Shown in pieces: positions 7,843 through 15,483 of a stretch of 55,059 nt of DNA. Source of the stretch: a virus. The stretch spans positions 1-55,059 of the IMG/VR virus record IMGVR_UViG_3300005253_000112; one strand, 5' to 3'. The notes under the pieces are model-generated. The model was not told where the DNA came from. It saw nothing but the letters and a program-made list of their open reading frames with translations, and did no database searches. Numbering within the stretch: the stretch's first letter is position 1; every line of letters starts with the position of its first letter. The position numbers and the translations under genes are program-made.

Positions 7843-8076
7843 ATGGCACTTATTAAGCGAACGACAGTATATCGTGTGATCGGCAGCGTGCGCGGCACCT
7901 GCGGTCATAATCACCGCATCCTGCGGCGCGCGATAGAGTGCCTGGTGTTTGACCAGGCTGGGTGTCAGGCGGTCGGTGGATATTCCGACCGTTGCATCCA
8001 GGCGAGTGACGACAACGGGCGTAAGTGGAGGGCACTCAACGTGGGCGAGCGAGACGAATACGCGTCCTGGCTCTAG
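7843..8076 (+). CDS. Small basic protein, first gene of plus-strand operon (77 aa)
   Basis: The ATG is preceded by AAGGGGAAACG. The product is a compact mixed alpha/beta protein with RGTCGHNHR and four cysteines, rich in Arg and Asp. No family is recognised. It is one of only four convincing plus-strand genes in the window, opposite the HTH regulators, where early or lysogenic-control genes often sit. Confidence 0.65.
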   Translation: MALIKRTTVYRVIGSVRGTCGHNHRILRRAIECLVFDQAGCQAVGGYSDRCIQASDDNGRKWRALNVGERDEYASWL

Positions 8077-8139
8077 CCCCACGGGCTTCGCTTTGACGGC
8101 CAATACCAAAGCAACCAACCGCAAACCGGGAGACGAACG

Positions 8140-8496
8140 ATGGCGACTGAAGCAAAAACGAAAACAGCAACGACATTTGGAGAGTTCTGGAACGAGCACG
8201 ATATCGTCGAGGTCTTTGCCGCTGGCAACGGCTGTCCCGGCGGTCAAACACTCACCGACACAACCGACGACGAGACCGTGGCGGGCGAGGACTACTGCGA
8301 CCTGTGGGAGTGTCTGGAGCAAGGTTTTATCCGCACGCCAGACGACGACGAGGCAAGTTCCTTTAGCGGCTACGCGAAACTAGAAGGTGAAGTCAGCGAA
8401 GACGGCACAGAGTGGACGTGGAACGGCGAGGGCAAGGCGTGGGATTGCCGATGCAACGATTACTGCCACATCAAAATTCGCGCGGCGACGATCTAG
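8140..8496 (+). CDS. Acidic protein of unknown function (118 aa)
   Basis: GGGAGACG precedes the ATG. The product is strongly acidic, has six cysteines, and includes a patterned stretch CRCNDYCHIKIRAATI at its end that may bind metal. It is the second gene of the plus-strand operon. Strong negative charge could fit a DNA mimic, but no such assignment can be made from sequence alone. Confidence 0.65.
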   Translation: MATEAKTKTATTFGEFWNEHDIVEVFAAGNGCPGGQTLTDTTDDETVAGEDYCDLWECLEQGFIRTPDDDEASSFSGYAKLEGEVSEDGTEWTWNGEGKAWDCRCNDYCHIKIRAATI

Positions 8497-8527
8497 ACCA
8501 CTGTACTCCAGACGAAGGGGAAGAACG

Positions 8528-9169
8528 ATGTCCAAAATCCACCTAGTTACACCCTCGCTCTGTCGTCAGTGGGGTGCGTGTTACGATGACGACAAACTGC
8601 ATAACTTACTTGGCGATGGGTTAACGCCGTTGAAGGTATTGGCCCTGGATATTCCAGTAGCGGATCGGTTATGGACCGTTCTGAGGCCGGAGCTTTTGAC
8701 AGACTGCGACCTACGCTTATTCGGCTGCTGGTGCGCCACCCTCGCACTAAAGGCGGAACAGTCTGCCGGCCATGAACCCGACGATCGTAGTTGGGCGGCC
8801 GTCAATGTGGCGGAACAGTTCGCATACGGTCGAATTGCTCAATCAGAAATGGCTGCCGCCGAGGCTGATGCCTGGTCTGCCGCCGAGGCCGCCAGGGCTG
8901 CCGCATGGGCTGCCGCATGGGCTGCCGGGGCTGCCGCCAGGGCCGCCGGCAGGGCTGCCGGCAGGGCTGCCGGGGCTGCCGCCAGGGCTGCCGCCAGGGC
9001 TGCCGGCAGGGCTGCCGGGGCTGCCGCCAGGGCTGCCGCCGAGGCCGCCGGCAGGGCTGCCGGCAGGGCTGCCGGGGCTGCCGCCAGGGCCGCCGGGGCT
9101 GCCGAGGCTGTTCACATAGATTACCTGCGCGATCTGCTTTCCAATCCTTCGGAAACTTCTAAGCAGTAA
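8528..9169 (+). CDS. Protein with Ala/Arg/Gly-repeat tail, immunity-protein-like (213 aa)
   Basis: The ATG (MSKIHLVTP) has AAGGGGAAG upstream. Residues 1-105 are a helical domain with DCDLRLFGCWCATLAL and DDRSWAAVNVAEQFAYGRI. Residues 115-195 are almost only A, R, G and W in AAARAAGRAAG units, predicted as one very long helix. This arrangement resembles putative-immunity-type proteins with Ala-rich helices; the link is by eye. The repeat DNA (8880-9110) is a GC-rich near-tandem of GCTGCCGSC-type units, so length variation by slippage is likely. Confidence 0.6.
   Translation: MSKIHLVTPSLCRQWGACYDDDKLHNLLGDGLTPLKVLALDIPVADRLWTVLRPELLTDCDLRLFGCWCATLALKAEQSAGHEPDDRSWAAVNVAEQFAYGRIAQSEMAAAEADAWSAAEAARAAAWAAAWAAGAAARAAGRAAGRAAGAAARAAARAAGRAAGAAARAAAEAAGRAAGRAAGAAARAAGAAEAVHIDYLRDLLSNPSETSKQ
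8880..9110. repeat. GC-rich in-frame tandem repeat
   Basis: Imperfect units of about 12-15 bp built from GCTGCCG, GCAGG and CCAGG repeat for 230 bp. The unit length is a multiple of three, so the Ala-rich frame is kept. All plus frames and the opposite strand stay open through it because the repeat lacks stop triplets. Confidence 0.8.
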
Positions 9170-9221
9170 ATTAACCGGCCCCTTAGCCCTGGACGAGTCC
9201 TTCCGCCGCGAAAGTGAGACC

Positions 9222-9458
9222 ATGCGAAGACAGGAATACAATAACCTGCCAATCGGCGCACGAGTGTGGGTGTCGTTCAATGGCGACCACCGGTCCGCCT
9301 TCGTAATCGCAAAGAAAGACGGCAAAATACTGGTGCGAGCAGAGTGCGGTAAGGGCAGGCGGGGCGGCACGCTGGAACGATGGGCGAAGCACCGCAGCGT
9401 GCAGTATCACACCTGGTACTACCAGCCCCCAAGCGTAAACACTAACTCCGCCCCTTAG
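9222..9458 (+). CDS. Small beta-rich protein (78 aa)
   Basis: The ATG follows GAAAGTGAGACC, a weak ribosome site. Residues 10-60 read as a small beta barrel (VWVSFNGDHRSAFVIAKK). It is the last gene of the plus-strand operon and converges on the minus-strand gene ending at 9526. The 67-base convergent gap holds no clear terminator. Confidence 0.6.
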   Translation: MRRQEYNNLPIGARVWVSFNGDHRSAFVIAKKDGKILVRAECGKGRRGGTLERWAKHRSVQYHTWYYQPPSVNTNSAP

Positions 9459-9525
9459 CCTCTGGCGCATCCCACTCCGCGATTCGACACTCGGCGCCGG
9501 TTCATGCTGTCAGTTAGCCCCGCCC

Positions 9526-9774
9526 TCAAGTACTCTTCCAAATGTACCTGTCACGGAAGAGGGAATCCGAACAGACTTCTATTACCTTCAGTTTGCGCGG
9601 CTCCGGCCGCCTGGCAATCAACCAATCGCCCTTTCGGTACGGTACGTCCAGGCCAAGGAGATCCCGAACGGTGCCGTTATCGTCAATCTGCACCGCCTCC
9701 AGTTCATTCGTGAGAATTCGATCGACAGGCTCCCACGGTAAGTGATCTAGGTTTGTACTGTCGGTGATTTCCAT
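9526..9774 (-). CDS. Small protein of unknown function (82 aa)
   Basis: I place the start at MEITDSTNLDH because the longer frame overlaps the upstream gene over its whole length. The product is acidic in front and basic behind, ending FRDRYIWKST. No domain recognised. It terminates the accessory transcription unit facing the plus-strand operon. Confidence 0.6.
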   Translation of the reverse strand: MEITDSTNLDHLPWEPVDRILTNELEAVQIDDNGTVRDLLGLDVPYRKGDWLIARRPEPRKLKVIEVCSDSLFRDRYIWKST

Positions 9775-10103
9775 CGCGCAATCGCCTTGCTCATTGCCAG
9801 CGGGCCGGTCGCGGCCTGTTCCCACGGGACGGGATAAGCACAAAAGTCCAGTGTTGCAGACCAGGTCTCCGTGCCGTCGGACGCTTTCGATCCGTAGATG
9901 GCGATTTTGCCATGCGCCGCCACCTGGCTCGCCCCTTTCATCACCGCGCTCCAGTCGGTGGAGTAGGGCTTGATACAGTCGGTGTAGTATGTCCGGGGAT
10001 GATGCCATCCGAATTTACACCCCAGCGCCTCCGCCACCAACGCATCTGTCTCCGGCCCAGCCTTCAGGTTGTCGATCGTTTCTTTGTCGAGCGTGGCTAT
10101 CAC
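9747..10103 (-). CDS. Phage ABA-sandwich-type protein (118 aa)
   Basis: A GTG start overlapping the upstream stop (GTGA) is preceded by GGAGAAG. The pattern DALVAEALGC, W.....YSTDW, then an internal strand pair and TGPLAMSKAIARWK matches the phage ABA-sandwich style (L.AE.LG...YS.D...A....AIC.A). Its role is unknown; such proteins are common in early or accessory regions. Confidence 0.65.
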   Translation of the reverse strand: MIATLDKETIDNLKAGPETDALVAEALGCKFGWHHPRTYYTDCIKPYSTDWSAVMKGASQVAAHGKIAIYGSKASDGTETWSATLDFCAYPVPWEQAATGPLAMSKAIARWKSPTVQT

Positions 10104-10279
10104 GGCTTCTCCAGTTCGGCGATGAGGGCGTCGGCCCACCGGACGGCGTTTGCGGCCAACACCTCGGGCGTCAGCTTTGCTATTAATGTGCCGATCGAAG
10201 GTCTATCCAAGTCAAGTACTGACTGCAACATCACCAGCATAACTTTCTCGGCCAGTTCGGCCCGTCTTTCCTTGTACAT
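10100..10279 (-). CDS. Small helical protein (59 aa)
   Basis: It starts MYKERRAELAEK after an AAAGGCGG stretch and a GATTGATG junction repeated at neighbouring genes (10602, 10785). It is probably two helices and has no recognised family. Confidence 0.55.
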   Translation of the reverse strand: MYKERRAELAEKVMLVMLQSVLDLDRPSIGTLIAKLTPEVLAANAVRWADALIAELEKP

Positions 10280-10329
10280 CAATCATCCGCCTTTCGGTTT
10301 TGCGATTGGGGATCGCTTAGCCAAGGTTA

Positions 10330-10602
10330 TCAATCATCACCCCGACCCAGCGGAGGCATCGGCAAGGGGTTGAGGTTCTCGCCTATCTGCTCATCGTTAT
10401 TGCCGGCGCGTGCCAGGGTTCGCGTTAGCTCGGCAAGCGCATCCACCAACTCTATTGCGTTTACTATTTTTCGCCAAGCACGGCGAAAGGCTAGCGCCCA
10501 GGGTTCAAGTTCGTTGCGAACCCGCGGACCTGCAAATATGCCCTGCATACCCGCCGCGTGCAGAGCCCGCAACTCGGCTACTGTCAGTTCTAGGTTTGGC
10601 AT
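10330..10602 (-). CDS. Helical protein of unknown function (90 aa)
   Basis: The ATG (MPNLELTVAEL) follows GGGAAGGATGATTG. The product is Ala/Arg/Leu-rich and helical, with a basic middle (AFRRAWRKIVNA) and an acidic, Pro-rich tail. Nothing identifies its role. The 50 bases to the next gene hold only its ribosome site. Confidence 0.6.
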   Translation of the reverse strand: MPNLELTVAELRALHAAGMQGIFAGPRVRNELEPWALAFRRAWRKIVNAIELVDALAELTRTLARAGNNDEQIGENLNPLPMPPLGRGDD

Positions 10603-10605
10603 CAA

Positions 10606-10785
10606 TCATCCTTCCCTTCGGGCTTTCACCCGCTCAGCGATCCGCTCGACCTTCGCACATCTCATGCAAAATGGCCCACGGCCGTCGATATAGCGATATG
10701 GATACGTGAGGACATTGATTCGTGCGCCACAACGCCGGCATTCTGTCATTGCCTCAACCCTTTCAGTATTGCGAATGCCAGCCAT
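10606..10785 (-). CDS. Small zinc-ribbon protein (59 aa)
   Basis: A CRRCGARI knuckle is paired with FCMRCAKV, giving a four-cysteine zinc ribbon, then a basic tail VKARREG. The first ATG (MAGIRNTER) is used here; an internal ATG at MTECRRC with GAGG upstream would leave only the ribbon. It is one of at least nine tiny zinc-binding proteins in this accessory region. Confidence 0.6.
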   Translation of the reverse strand: MAGIRNTERVEAMTECRRCGARINVLTYPYRYIDGRGPFCMRCAKVERIAERVKARREG

Positions 10786-10871
10786 CAATCACCATAAAAC
10801 CAAGTGGTCGCAAGCCAGAAAAGAAACGCACCGACAGCGACCATACCCCAAATAACTGCGGCAACGACCAT
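10785..10871 (-). CDS. Single-pass membrane micro-protein (28 aa)
   Basis: This 28-residue frame, MVVAAVIWGMVAVG then FLFWLATTWFY, is one hydrophobic span with a tiny polar tail. Start and stop each overlap the neighbouring genes by one to three bases, the same coupling as verified genes around it. Confidence 0.45.
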   Translation of the reverse strand: MVVAAVIWGMVAVGAFLFWLATTWFYGD

Positions 10872-12370
10872 TAGTCATCCGCCTTTCGATCCTTGATTCG
10901 GCTTACGATTTTCTCGACCAGTTCGGAGTCGCCGAGCTTCCGCTTGGCGATCGCCTGGCCAATTCCTAGCAGGCCGCCGCCACCCGCAGCAGCCGCAGCA
11001 ACCGCGGCCAGTGTGCCGAGTGTGCCCAGCCCACCGCTCTCGGCCTTGTCTTTCACGGCCCCGATGACTCGCTCCCGGACGGCACCTTTAGCTTTATCCA
11101 GCAGAGACAGCTTCTCGTCAACCTCAGCCTTATCCTCCGCAGCATCTTCTTTATCCGCCTTTCGCTCTGCCAGCCTAGTCTGCGCAGCTTCCTTCAACGC
11201 ATCCTTCAACGTCGCAACCCCCCGCTCCTCGCCGGCCAGCCGATTCGCCGCGTAGGTTCGGGCAGTCTCGACCAGCAGCGGCACGAGTACCTCTTTCGCC
11301 CGGGTCTTGATCCGATCGCCCAGGCTCGCCTCCGTCGCCTTCACCGCTTGAACGGCTCCTGCTGCCTCTCTGGCGTTCGCGTTCATTGCGGCCTCGTACT
11401 GAGCCGCTTTGCTCTCCAGGGCGTACAGGCGGCGTTCTAGGCCCCTTATATCGGACGTGTTGCTGGTCAGGCCGGGGAACGGGTTGCCGGCCGCGGGTGG
11501 ATTTTGCCGATTGTCTCGACGGTGCTGGAACCCGAATCCCTGGCCGGGGCCGGTCGGGCAGTTGCCGTCCGGGCAATTGAACGGCCGGGTTGCGGTGTCG
11601 CGTAGCAACGGCAGCACGGGTAGCCGGCCCGGCGTGTCAACAGTCTCGTATACTAGGCTGTAACCGTCGCGCAACGCGCCGACCGAAGCCCTACCGCTGA
11701 AGGCAGCCCGTAGCTCCGATACAGTCATGGCCAGCCCATGACCCCCCTCTCGCTCACTATTGCCCCCGTCAGACCGCCAAGCCAGGAGCCCCACGATCGT
11801 CGAGCCGTCCTCGCTGAATATCGCCGAACCCGAACGACCGCCCGCAGGTGGGGGGAGGAACTTCATTACTCCGCCGCCTGTGGCGAGTACCCGGCCGCGG
11901 AACAAAGTTGGCCAGGACCCACCGGAGCACCCCACCGATAGGACGGTGGCGCCCGATTCGGCGTTGGCGCCGGCGAACGGAATGGCTGGCGGCACGTATC
12001 CGCCCAACGCCGCCAGCGGCACCTGAACAACCGCGATGTCCCGGTGACGGCCAGCTTTATAGCTGCTCCACACGACTCGACCTGCAACAGGCACGCTGCG
12101 GTAGCCGCGTTGCCAGAAGGTGACCTTGACCGTGGTGCCGACGCTCCCGGCCACGTGGAAATTGGTGAGCACCGAGGCCGTGTCGCCCTGGACGGCGAAC
12201 ACGCACCCCGTCCCGATGCCGTCGCCACTACGCACCCTAACCGTAGCGCTTATGATGTCGGCGTTGGCCACCTGGCACAGCATCACACCCAGTGCTACGC
12301 CGAGTCCTGCCATGAACCACAGGGATCTGTTTACGAGCGTTTCCACTCTACGTACGCTTTTCCAATTCAT
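10871..12370 (-). CDS. Secreted or membrane trypsin-like serine protease (499 aa)
   Basis: The ATG (MNWKSVRRVE) has AGGAG upstream. Residues 14-38 are a signal or anchor segment ending VANA. Residues 40-240 are a chymotrypsin-fold domain with the full triad: His72 in TNFHVAG, Asp111 in RDIAVVQV, Ser180 in GRSGSAIF. Then come a Pro/Asn-rich linker, a coiled coil near 335-360, an acidic/basic helical stretch, and a Gly/Ala-rich hydrophobic segment near 455-485. It may act in the envelope, in lysis, or modify the host surface; the function is inferred. Confidence 0.85.
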   Translation of the reverse strand: MNWKSVRRVETLVNRSLWFMAGLGVALGVMLCQVANADIISATVRVRSGDGIGTGCVFAVQGDTASVLTNFHVAGSVGTTVKVTFWQRGYRSVPVAGRVVWSSYKAGRHRDIAVVQVPLAALGGYVPPAIPFAGANAESGATVLSVGCSGGSWPTLFRGRVLATGGGVMKFLPPPAGGRSGSAIFSEDGSTIVGLLAWRSDGGNSEREGGHGLAMTVSELRAAFSGRASVGALRDGYSLVYETVDTPGRLPVLPLLRDTATRPFNCPDGNCPTGPGQGFGFQHRRDNRQNPPAAGNPFPGLTSNTSDIRGLERRLYALESKAAQYEAAMNANAREAAGAVQAVKATEASLGDRIKTRAKEVLVPLLVETARTYAANRLAGEERGVATLKDALKEAAQTRLAERKADKEDAAEDKAEVDEKLSLLDKAKGAVRERVIGAVKDKAESGGLGTLGTLAAVAAAAAGGGGLLGIGQAIAKRKLGDSELVEKIVSRIKDRKADD

Positions 12371-12680
12371 CGCTTTTCTCCTGTAAACTGTGGATAGTGT
12401 AACGGTCAACGATTGTGGCCTTCGGCACAAACAGCAAATTGCCTACCATGCCCGTCGATTCGTTGATTGACGAGGCGATGCACAACACATCGCTCGATTC
12501 CCACACGGCGTAGCCAATGGTCGTAGCCAGAAGCGACGCTGCGTCCTGGGGAAGTTCCTCCCGTGCTGTCCACTTGCTGGAAAACATACTATGCCACCAG
12601 CGAATTACGACTTGCTGGCCCCTCGCTGGTTCTCCCGCCGTTGGCCGTCCGGCCGCATTGCTGATGCCTGGCTCACTCAT
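12348..12680 (-). CDS. Small protein of unknown function (110 aa)
   Basis: AAAGGAG precedes the ATG. The core reads VVIRWWHSMFSSKW then TIGYAVWESSDVLCIASS, a beta-rich pattern seen in small phage proteins that end with a conserved IPK-like strand (here FVPKATIVDRYTIH). It shares 23 bases with the start of the protease gene. Function unknown. Confidence 0.65.
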   Translation of the reverse strand: MSEPGISNAAGRPTAGEPARGQQVVIRWWHSMFSSKWTAREELPQDAASLLATTIGYAVWESSDVLCIASSINESTGMVGNLLFVPKATIVDRYTIHSLQEKSDELEKRT

Positions 12681-12736
12681 CGCTTCTCTCCTTTGGTTTC
12701 AGGTCTTCCGCTTGACAGTCGGCGATTTGGTGTCAG

Positions 12737-12985
12737 TCATGTCGGTTTCTTGTCCGGCATGTGTTCGCAACACGTTCGCCGATACCCGTCAGGCGTCGGC
12801 GTGCCGCACTCGTCTTCGCTCCAGCAGCCGGGCTCATCGCAGGCCGTGAGAAAACAGTCCACTCGTATACAGTAGGGGCAACCATGGATCAATTCATCAG
12901 CGAACGGGCTCTGGGCCTCTAGTCGTTCGCTGGACAACCCTCGCCAGCCACAGTCCTTACACACGGTCTTGTAGGGTTTCGTCAT
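12737..12985 (-). CDS. Cysteine-rich zinc-ribbon protein (82 aa)
   Basis: The start MTKPYKTVCKDCGW is chosen because it is preceded by AGAAAGAAG and begins the conserved part. There are three cysteine pairs: CKDCGW, GCPYC and CCEH, plus CDEPGCW. It could bind nucleic acid or another protein; phages encode many such proteins with no known job. A 13-codon frame at 12699-12740 between this gene and the next is too short to call. Confidence 0.65.
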   Translation of the reverse strand: MTKPYKTVCKDCGWRGLSSERLEAQSPFADELIHGCPYCIRVDCFLTACDEPGCWSEDECGTPTPDGYRRTCCEHMPDKKPT

Positions 12986-13299
12986 TGCTTCTTTCTGCGC
13001 CCAACGAACCTCGCCACCCGCTTCAGCGTCCGGGCAACGATCACCCGTACCGGTCGCAAGGGCCGCCACTTGATTTTTGCGCGTTGGGTCGGTTGGGTCA
13101 AGGACTCCTGGGGCCGGACCACGGACTGCTCGGCCTTTTTGCTGGCGTCGGCAGAGTGGTCGCACTGGGCGTTGACAACCTCCTGGGGCACTGCCCGGAT
13201 GGCCCAGCGTGCCGTCACGTCCGCGACGTGGTTGGCCACGTCAGCGTTGGCGGTTGCCGGCCACATTATTGTGGCCACGATAATTGCTGCGTACTTCAT
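12982..13299 (-). CDS. Secreted basic protein (105 aa)
   Basis: The start MKYAAIIVATI is preceded by AAAGGAGAA. A signal peptide with an AxA-like site (ATANA) ends near residue 19. The mature protein is basic, with the C-terminus RTLKRVARFVGRRKKQ predicted as a cationic amphipathic helix. That tail resembles membrane-active peptides, and a lysis or envelope role is possible but unproven. Confidence 0.6.
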   Translation of the reverse strand: MKYAAIIVATIMWPATANADVANHVADVTARWAIRAVPQEVVNAQCDHSADASKKAEQSVVRPQESLTQPTQRAKIKWRPLRPVRVIVARTLKRVARFVGRRKKQ

Positions 13300-13301
13300 C
13301 T

Positions 13302-13613
13302 TCAGTTCTCCTTTGTTGGTTGGCTGTCCGCAGTTTGTCGGAAGACATCCGTGATGAGTGCCGGATGAATCCACTGCGCGTCATACGGCTCGCAATCGGG
13401 GTCCGTCTTTAGCAGTCGCACCTCGACCGACTCCTCGCCGACGTCGGTCACATCCGCCGCCAGTCGCACCCAGGGCTGCCCGTGGCCGATTAAACCGCCC
13501 GCTATTATCACCCGATCACCGATTGTCGGCCGCGGCTCGTGGCGGGGCAAGGCCAGTAGCCTCTGAAATTCACTGCCGTTTCCTTCGCAGTTACTTCTGA
13601 CGTTCGTGGACAT
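13302..13613 (-). CDS. Small soluble protein (103 aa)
   Basis: GAGGAG lies nine bases before ATG. Residues 30-90 form a beta-barrel-like stretch (GDRVIIAGGLIG, VRLAADVTDVG, VEVRLLK), similar in look to SH3-type small domains. No family assigned. Confidence 0.6.
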   Translation of the reverse strand: MSTNVRSNCEGNGSEFQRLLALPRHEPRPTIGDRVIIAGGLIGHGQPWVRLAADVTDVGEESVEVRLLKTDPDCEPYDAQWIHPALITDVFRQTADSQPTKEN

Positions 13614-13639
13614 GATTTTTCTCCTCGGTTGTCGGTTTA

Positions 13640-13657
13640 GCGGGGCACTGCCCCGCG
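13640..13657. repeat. Short perfect hairpin
   Basis: GCGGGGCACTGCCCCGC is a 17-base perfect dyad in the 80-base gap between two genes. It lacks a U run in either direction, so it is a stem-loop rather than a terminator. Two micro-frames (11 and 23 codons) cross this gap and are not called. Confidence 0.5.
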
Positions 13658-13693
13658 GTCATATAAGGTCAGTACCAGGTGGTTTCGGCGGCA

Positions 13694-13864
13694 TTAAGCA
13701 TCACCCCCCTTCGTGGTTTTGTTGTCCTTGACTTCCTTGACAGCGTGGATTCTCCGAAAGGCATAACCGACTGCCGCCGTCACGAACAGGATGGCCCAAA
13801 CGAAAGACGCGAAGCTCCACACGGCTGCTCCCGTCCACCAGAGTAAATCGTCAATGGAGCCCAC
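13694..13864 (-). CDS. Single-pass membrane protein with GTG start (56 aa)
   Basis: A GTG just past the upstream stop is preceded by GAGGACGG. Residues 8-34 (LLWWTGAAVW...ILFVTAAVG) form one membrane span, with an R/K-rich cytosolic side (FRRIHAVKEVKD). The frame is open without alternatives in a 170-base gap. Confidence 0.5.
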   Translation of the reverse strand: MGSIDDLLWWTGAAVWSFASFVWAILFVTAAVGYAFRRIHAVKEVKDNKTTKGGDA

Positions 13865-13865
13865 G

Positions 13866-14075
13866 CTACACCGTCCTCGCTGTTTGCTTTTCCTTGGCTT
13901 GTTCCGCGGCTTCCGCTGTTTTTTCTAGTTTGTCGACAATAGCCTCAAGGCGGACAATCTCCTCGTATTGCTCCAGGATAACCTTTGCTGCCTCTTCCCG
14001 GACCAGTCGTTCTCGTTCAGGTCTGCCCGTGGCGTTTCGCGTGAGGCAGTCGGCAAAGTGTAGGCCGTTATTCAT
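13866..14075 (-). CDS. Coiled-coil protein, paralogue of the next gene (69 aa)
   Basis: Residues 20-65 form a heptad-like coiled coil with IVRLEAIVDKLEKT. The nearby gene at 14068-14406 has the same IVDKLEKT motif within a near-identical DNA stretch (TTTTTTCTAGTTTGTCGACAATAG on the plus strand at both sites, shown here in part). This marks a local duplication. Function unknown. Confidence 0.6.
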   Translation of the reverse strand: MNNGLHFADCLTRNATGRPERERLVREEAAKVILEQYEEIVRLEAIVDKLEKTAEAAEQAKEKQTARTV

Positions 14076-14406
14076 CGTTAATCACCCCTTCGCTGTTTGC
14101 TTGGGCTGCTTGCTCCGCGGCTGCGAGAGTAGAGTAGCACTCAAACACGCGATACGGCTCTCCCTTGATTCCGTAATATGCCCAGTAAACACCATCCTCC
14201 ACGCCCCACCCAACCCACCGTTTCGATATGGTGCCATCTTCCTCGGGCCGCCAGACCGTGTCGCCTGGTACAACGTGTACGCCGTCTTTTGTTTTTTCTA
14301 GTTTGTCGACAATAGCCTGGAGGCGGTCACGCTCTTCGCGGAGATCCAGCTGACGCGCCTGTAGTTCTCGATATTCACGCTGCCAGTAATTGTTGCCGTA
14401 GCCCAT
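14068..14406 (-). CDS. Coiled coil plus beta domain (112 aa)
   Basis: The ATG (MGYGNNYWQ) follows AGAGGGGATT. Residues 8-45 are a coiled coil (REYRELQARQLDLREERDR) ending in the AIVDKLEKT motif shared with the preceding gene. Residues 50-95 are a beta-rich unit with GDTVWRPEEDGTISKR and a W/Y-rich strand. It reads like a small DUF-type phage protein of unknown role. Confidence 0.6.
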   Translation of the reverse strand: MGYGNNYWQREYRELQARQLDLREERDRLQAIVDKLEKTKDGVHVVPGDTVWRPEEDGTISKRWVGWGVEDGVYWAYYGIKGEPYRVFECYSTLAAAEQAAQANSEGVINDE

Positions 14407-14408
14407 GT

Positions 14409-14981
14409 CTAATCCCCTCTCGCTACCACCATCGCGGTGTTCTTGAATTCTGCGGCGTCGTCCATCCAAGCGTGATCACGCTTCAGTACCCGCGGTTCGT
14501 GTATCGTCGTGTTCCGTGGCTTCTCTGCGACCAGTTCGTGCCCCCGCGGCAAGTTCTGCCGTTGCCGGAACCACCAGACCTCGCGAACGTTACTGGGTAT
14601 CTTGATCTCTGACCACGGCCACATTGCTCGCCACCAACCGAGGCGGTGCCAGTGCCGATAGACGGGGTCCGACAGGACCATCGCCCGGACTTCGATGCCA
14701 CGCTTGCCTAGCTCTTTTGCCAGCAGCGTCGCGGAGTAGCCGCCAAAACTGTAGCCAACAATCTTGACCGACACGTGGTTGTCGGCAGGTCGCATTCTCC
14801 AAATTAACTCGGCCAACTCTGACCAACGGTCGTTCCATGCACGCAACTCCACTCGCGTGTCCGGGACGGAGTGTTCAGAATGCAACCAACTCCACAGCCC
14901 CACGACTCCGTTCGGCGTGCCCTCGGATTGAAGGAAGCCGCAGATACAGATTATCCAGTTCTTTATCGGTTGGTGGCTCAT
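14409..14981 (-). CDS. Alpha/beta-hydrolase (190 aa)
   Basis: A nucleophile elbow GYSFGG (Ser at about residue 78) follows a hydrophobic strand VSVKIV. A likely acid Asp is in LSDPVYR and the His is in RDHAWMDD, giving a full Ser-Asp-His set in the usual order. Size and tryptophan-rich loops suggest a small esterase, lipase or thioesterase. In phages such enzymes act on host lipids, mycolates or polysaccharides, or in lysis; the substrate cannot be read. Confidence 0.75.
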   Translation of the reverse strand: MSHQPIKNWIICICGFLQSEGTPNGVVGLWSWLHSEHSVPDTRVELRAWNDRWSELAELIWRMRPADNHVSVKIVGYSFGGYSATLLAKELGKRGIEVRAMVLSDPVYRHWHRLGWWRAMWPWSEIKIPSNVREVWWFRQRQNLPRGHELVAEKPRNTTIHEPRVLKRDHAWMDDAAEFKNTAMVVARGD

Positions 14982-15217
14982 GGTATCTCATCCCCACGCG
15001 TCTGGTATCGCTCCTCACTCCAGCCGCTTTCCTCTTCCGAGCATTTCAGCAGTTTGATTTTGCCGGGGCAAGCACGACACTCTAACACCATTTGTCCCGG
15101 CAGTCCATGCCGAAACGCCGGGCGTTTGTAAGCCGCTTCGCATCGCGGGCATCTGTAATACTCGGTACAGCCTGTGACGCAGAACAGTATCGCGACGATC
15201 AGTAATAGCCGCTTCAT
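14978..15217 (-). CDS. Lipoprotein with a zinc ribbon (79 aa)
   Basis: The signal MKRLLLIVAILFCVTGC ends in a lipobox-type TGC, so Cys17 should be lipidated. The rest has CPRCEAAY and CRACPGKI, a four-cysteine ribbon. A zinc ribbon on a membrane lipoprotein is unusual. The start is set by overlap with the GGAGGTGATGCC junction. Confidence 0.6.
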   Translation of the reverse strand: MKRLLLIVAILFCVTGCTEYYRCPRCEAAYKRPAFRHGLPGQMVLECRACPGKIKLLKCSEEESGWSEERYQTRGDEIP

Positions 15218-15483
15218 GGCATCACCTCCACGGGCTTGTACTCGGAATCCAGTTGGTCTATTTCCTTTTGAATATCCGTCATGTCGAAATCCATCGGAAG
15301 AATAGTTCCGGGTACGTCGCCTACTGTCGGCAGGTACCGGAACTCGTCTCCAGGACGACAAGGAACGCCGGGGTAGCTCGATTTGATAAACTCGGCGCGC
15401 ACCCGCGTCCTGTCTGATATTCGCACCCACGCAAGAACACGATCGCCCTCATCGTGGATCACTTCGGCGCAAAACTCAATCAT
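15214..15483 (-). CDS. Small protein ending in the repeated junction motif (89 aa)
   Basis: It starts at MIEFCAEVIHDEG immediately after the GGTGGGGGTGATGCC junction and ends in PVEVMP, the variant coding for the next gene's ribosome site. The middle is beta-rich (RVLAWVRISDRTRVRAEF). Function unknown. Confidence 0.6.
   Translation of the reverse strand: MIEFCAEVIHDEGDRVLAWVRISDRTRVRAEFIKSSYPGVPCRPGDEFRYLPTVGDVPGTILPMDFDMTDIQKEIDQLDSEYKPVEVMP

Noticed and set aside
8843-9370. Collagen-like minus-strand ORF (GSPGGSPGS repeats)
   Set aside because: It is the shadow of the GC-rich tandem repeat in the plus-strand gene, which has the ribosome site and non-repeat N-terminal domain.
13640-13657. 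Terminator at the 17-base dyad
   Set aside because: There is no U run on either strand after the stem.
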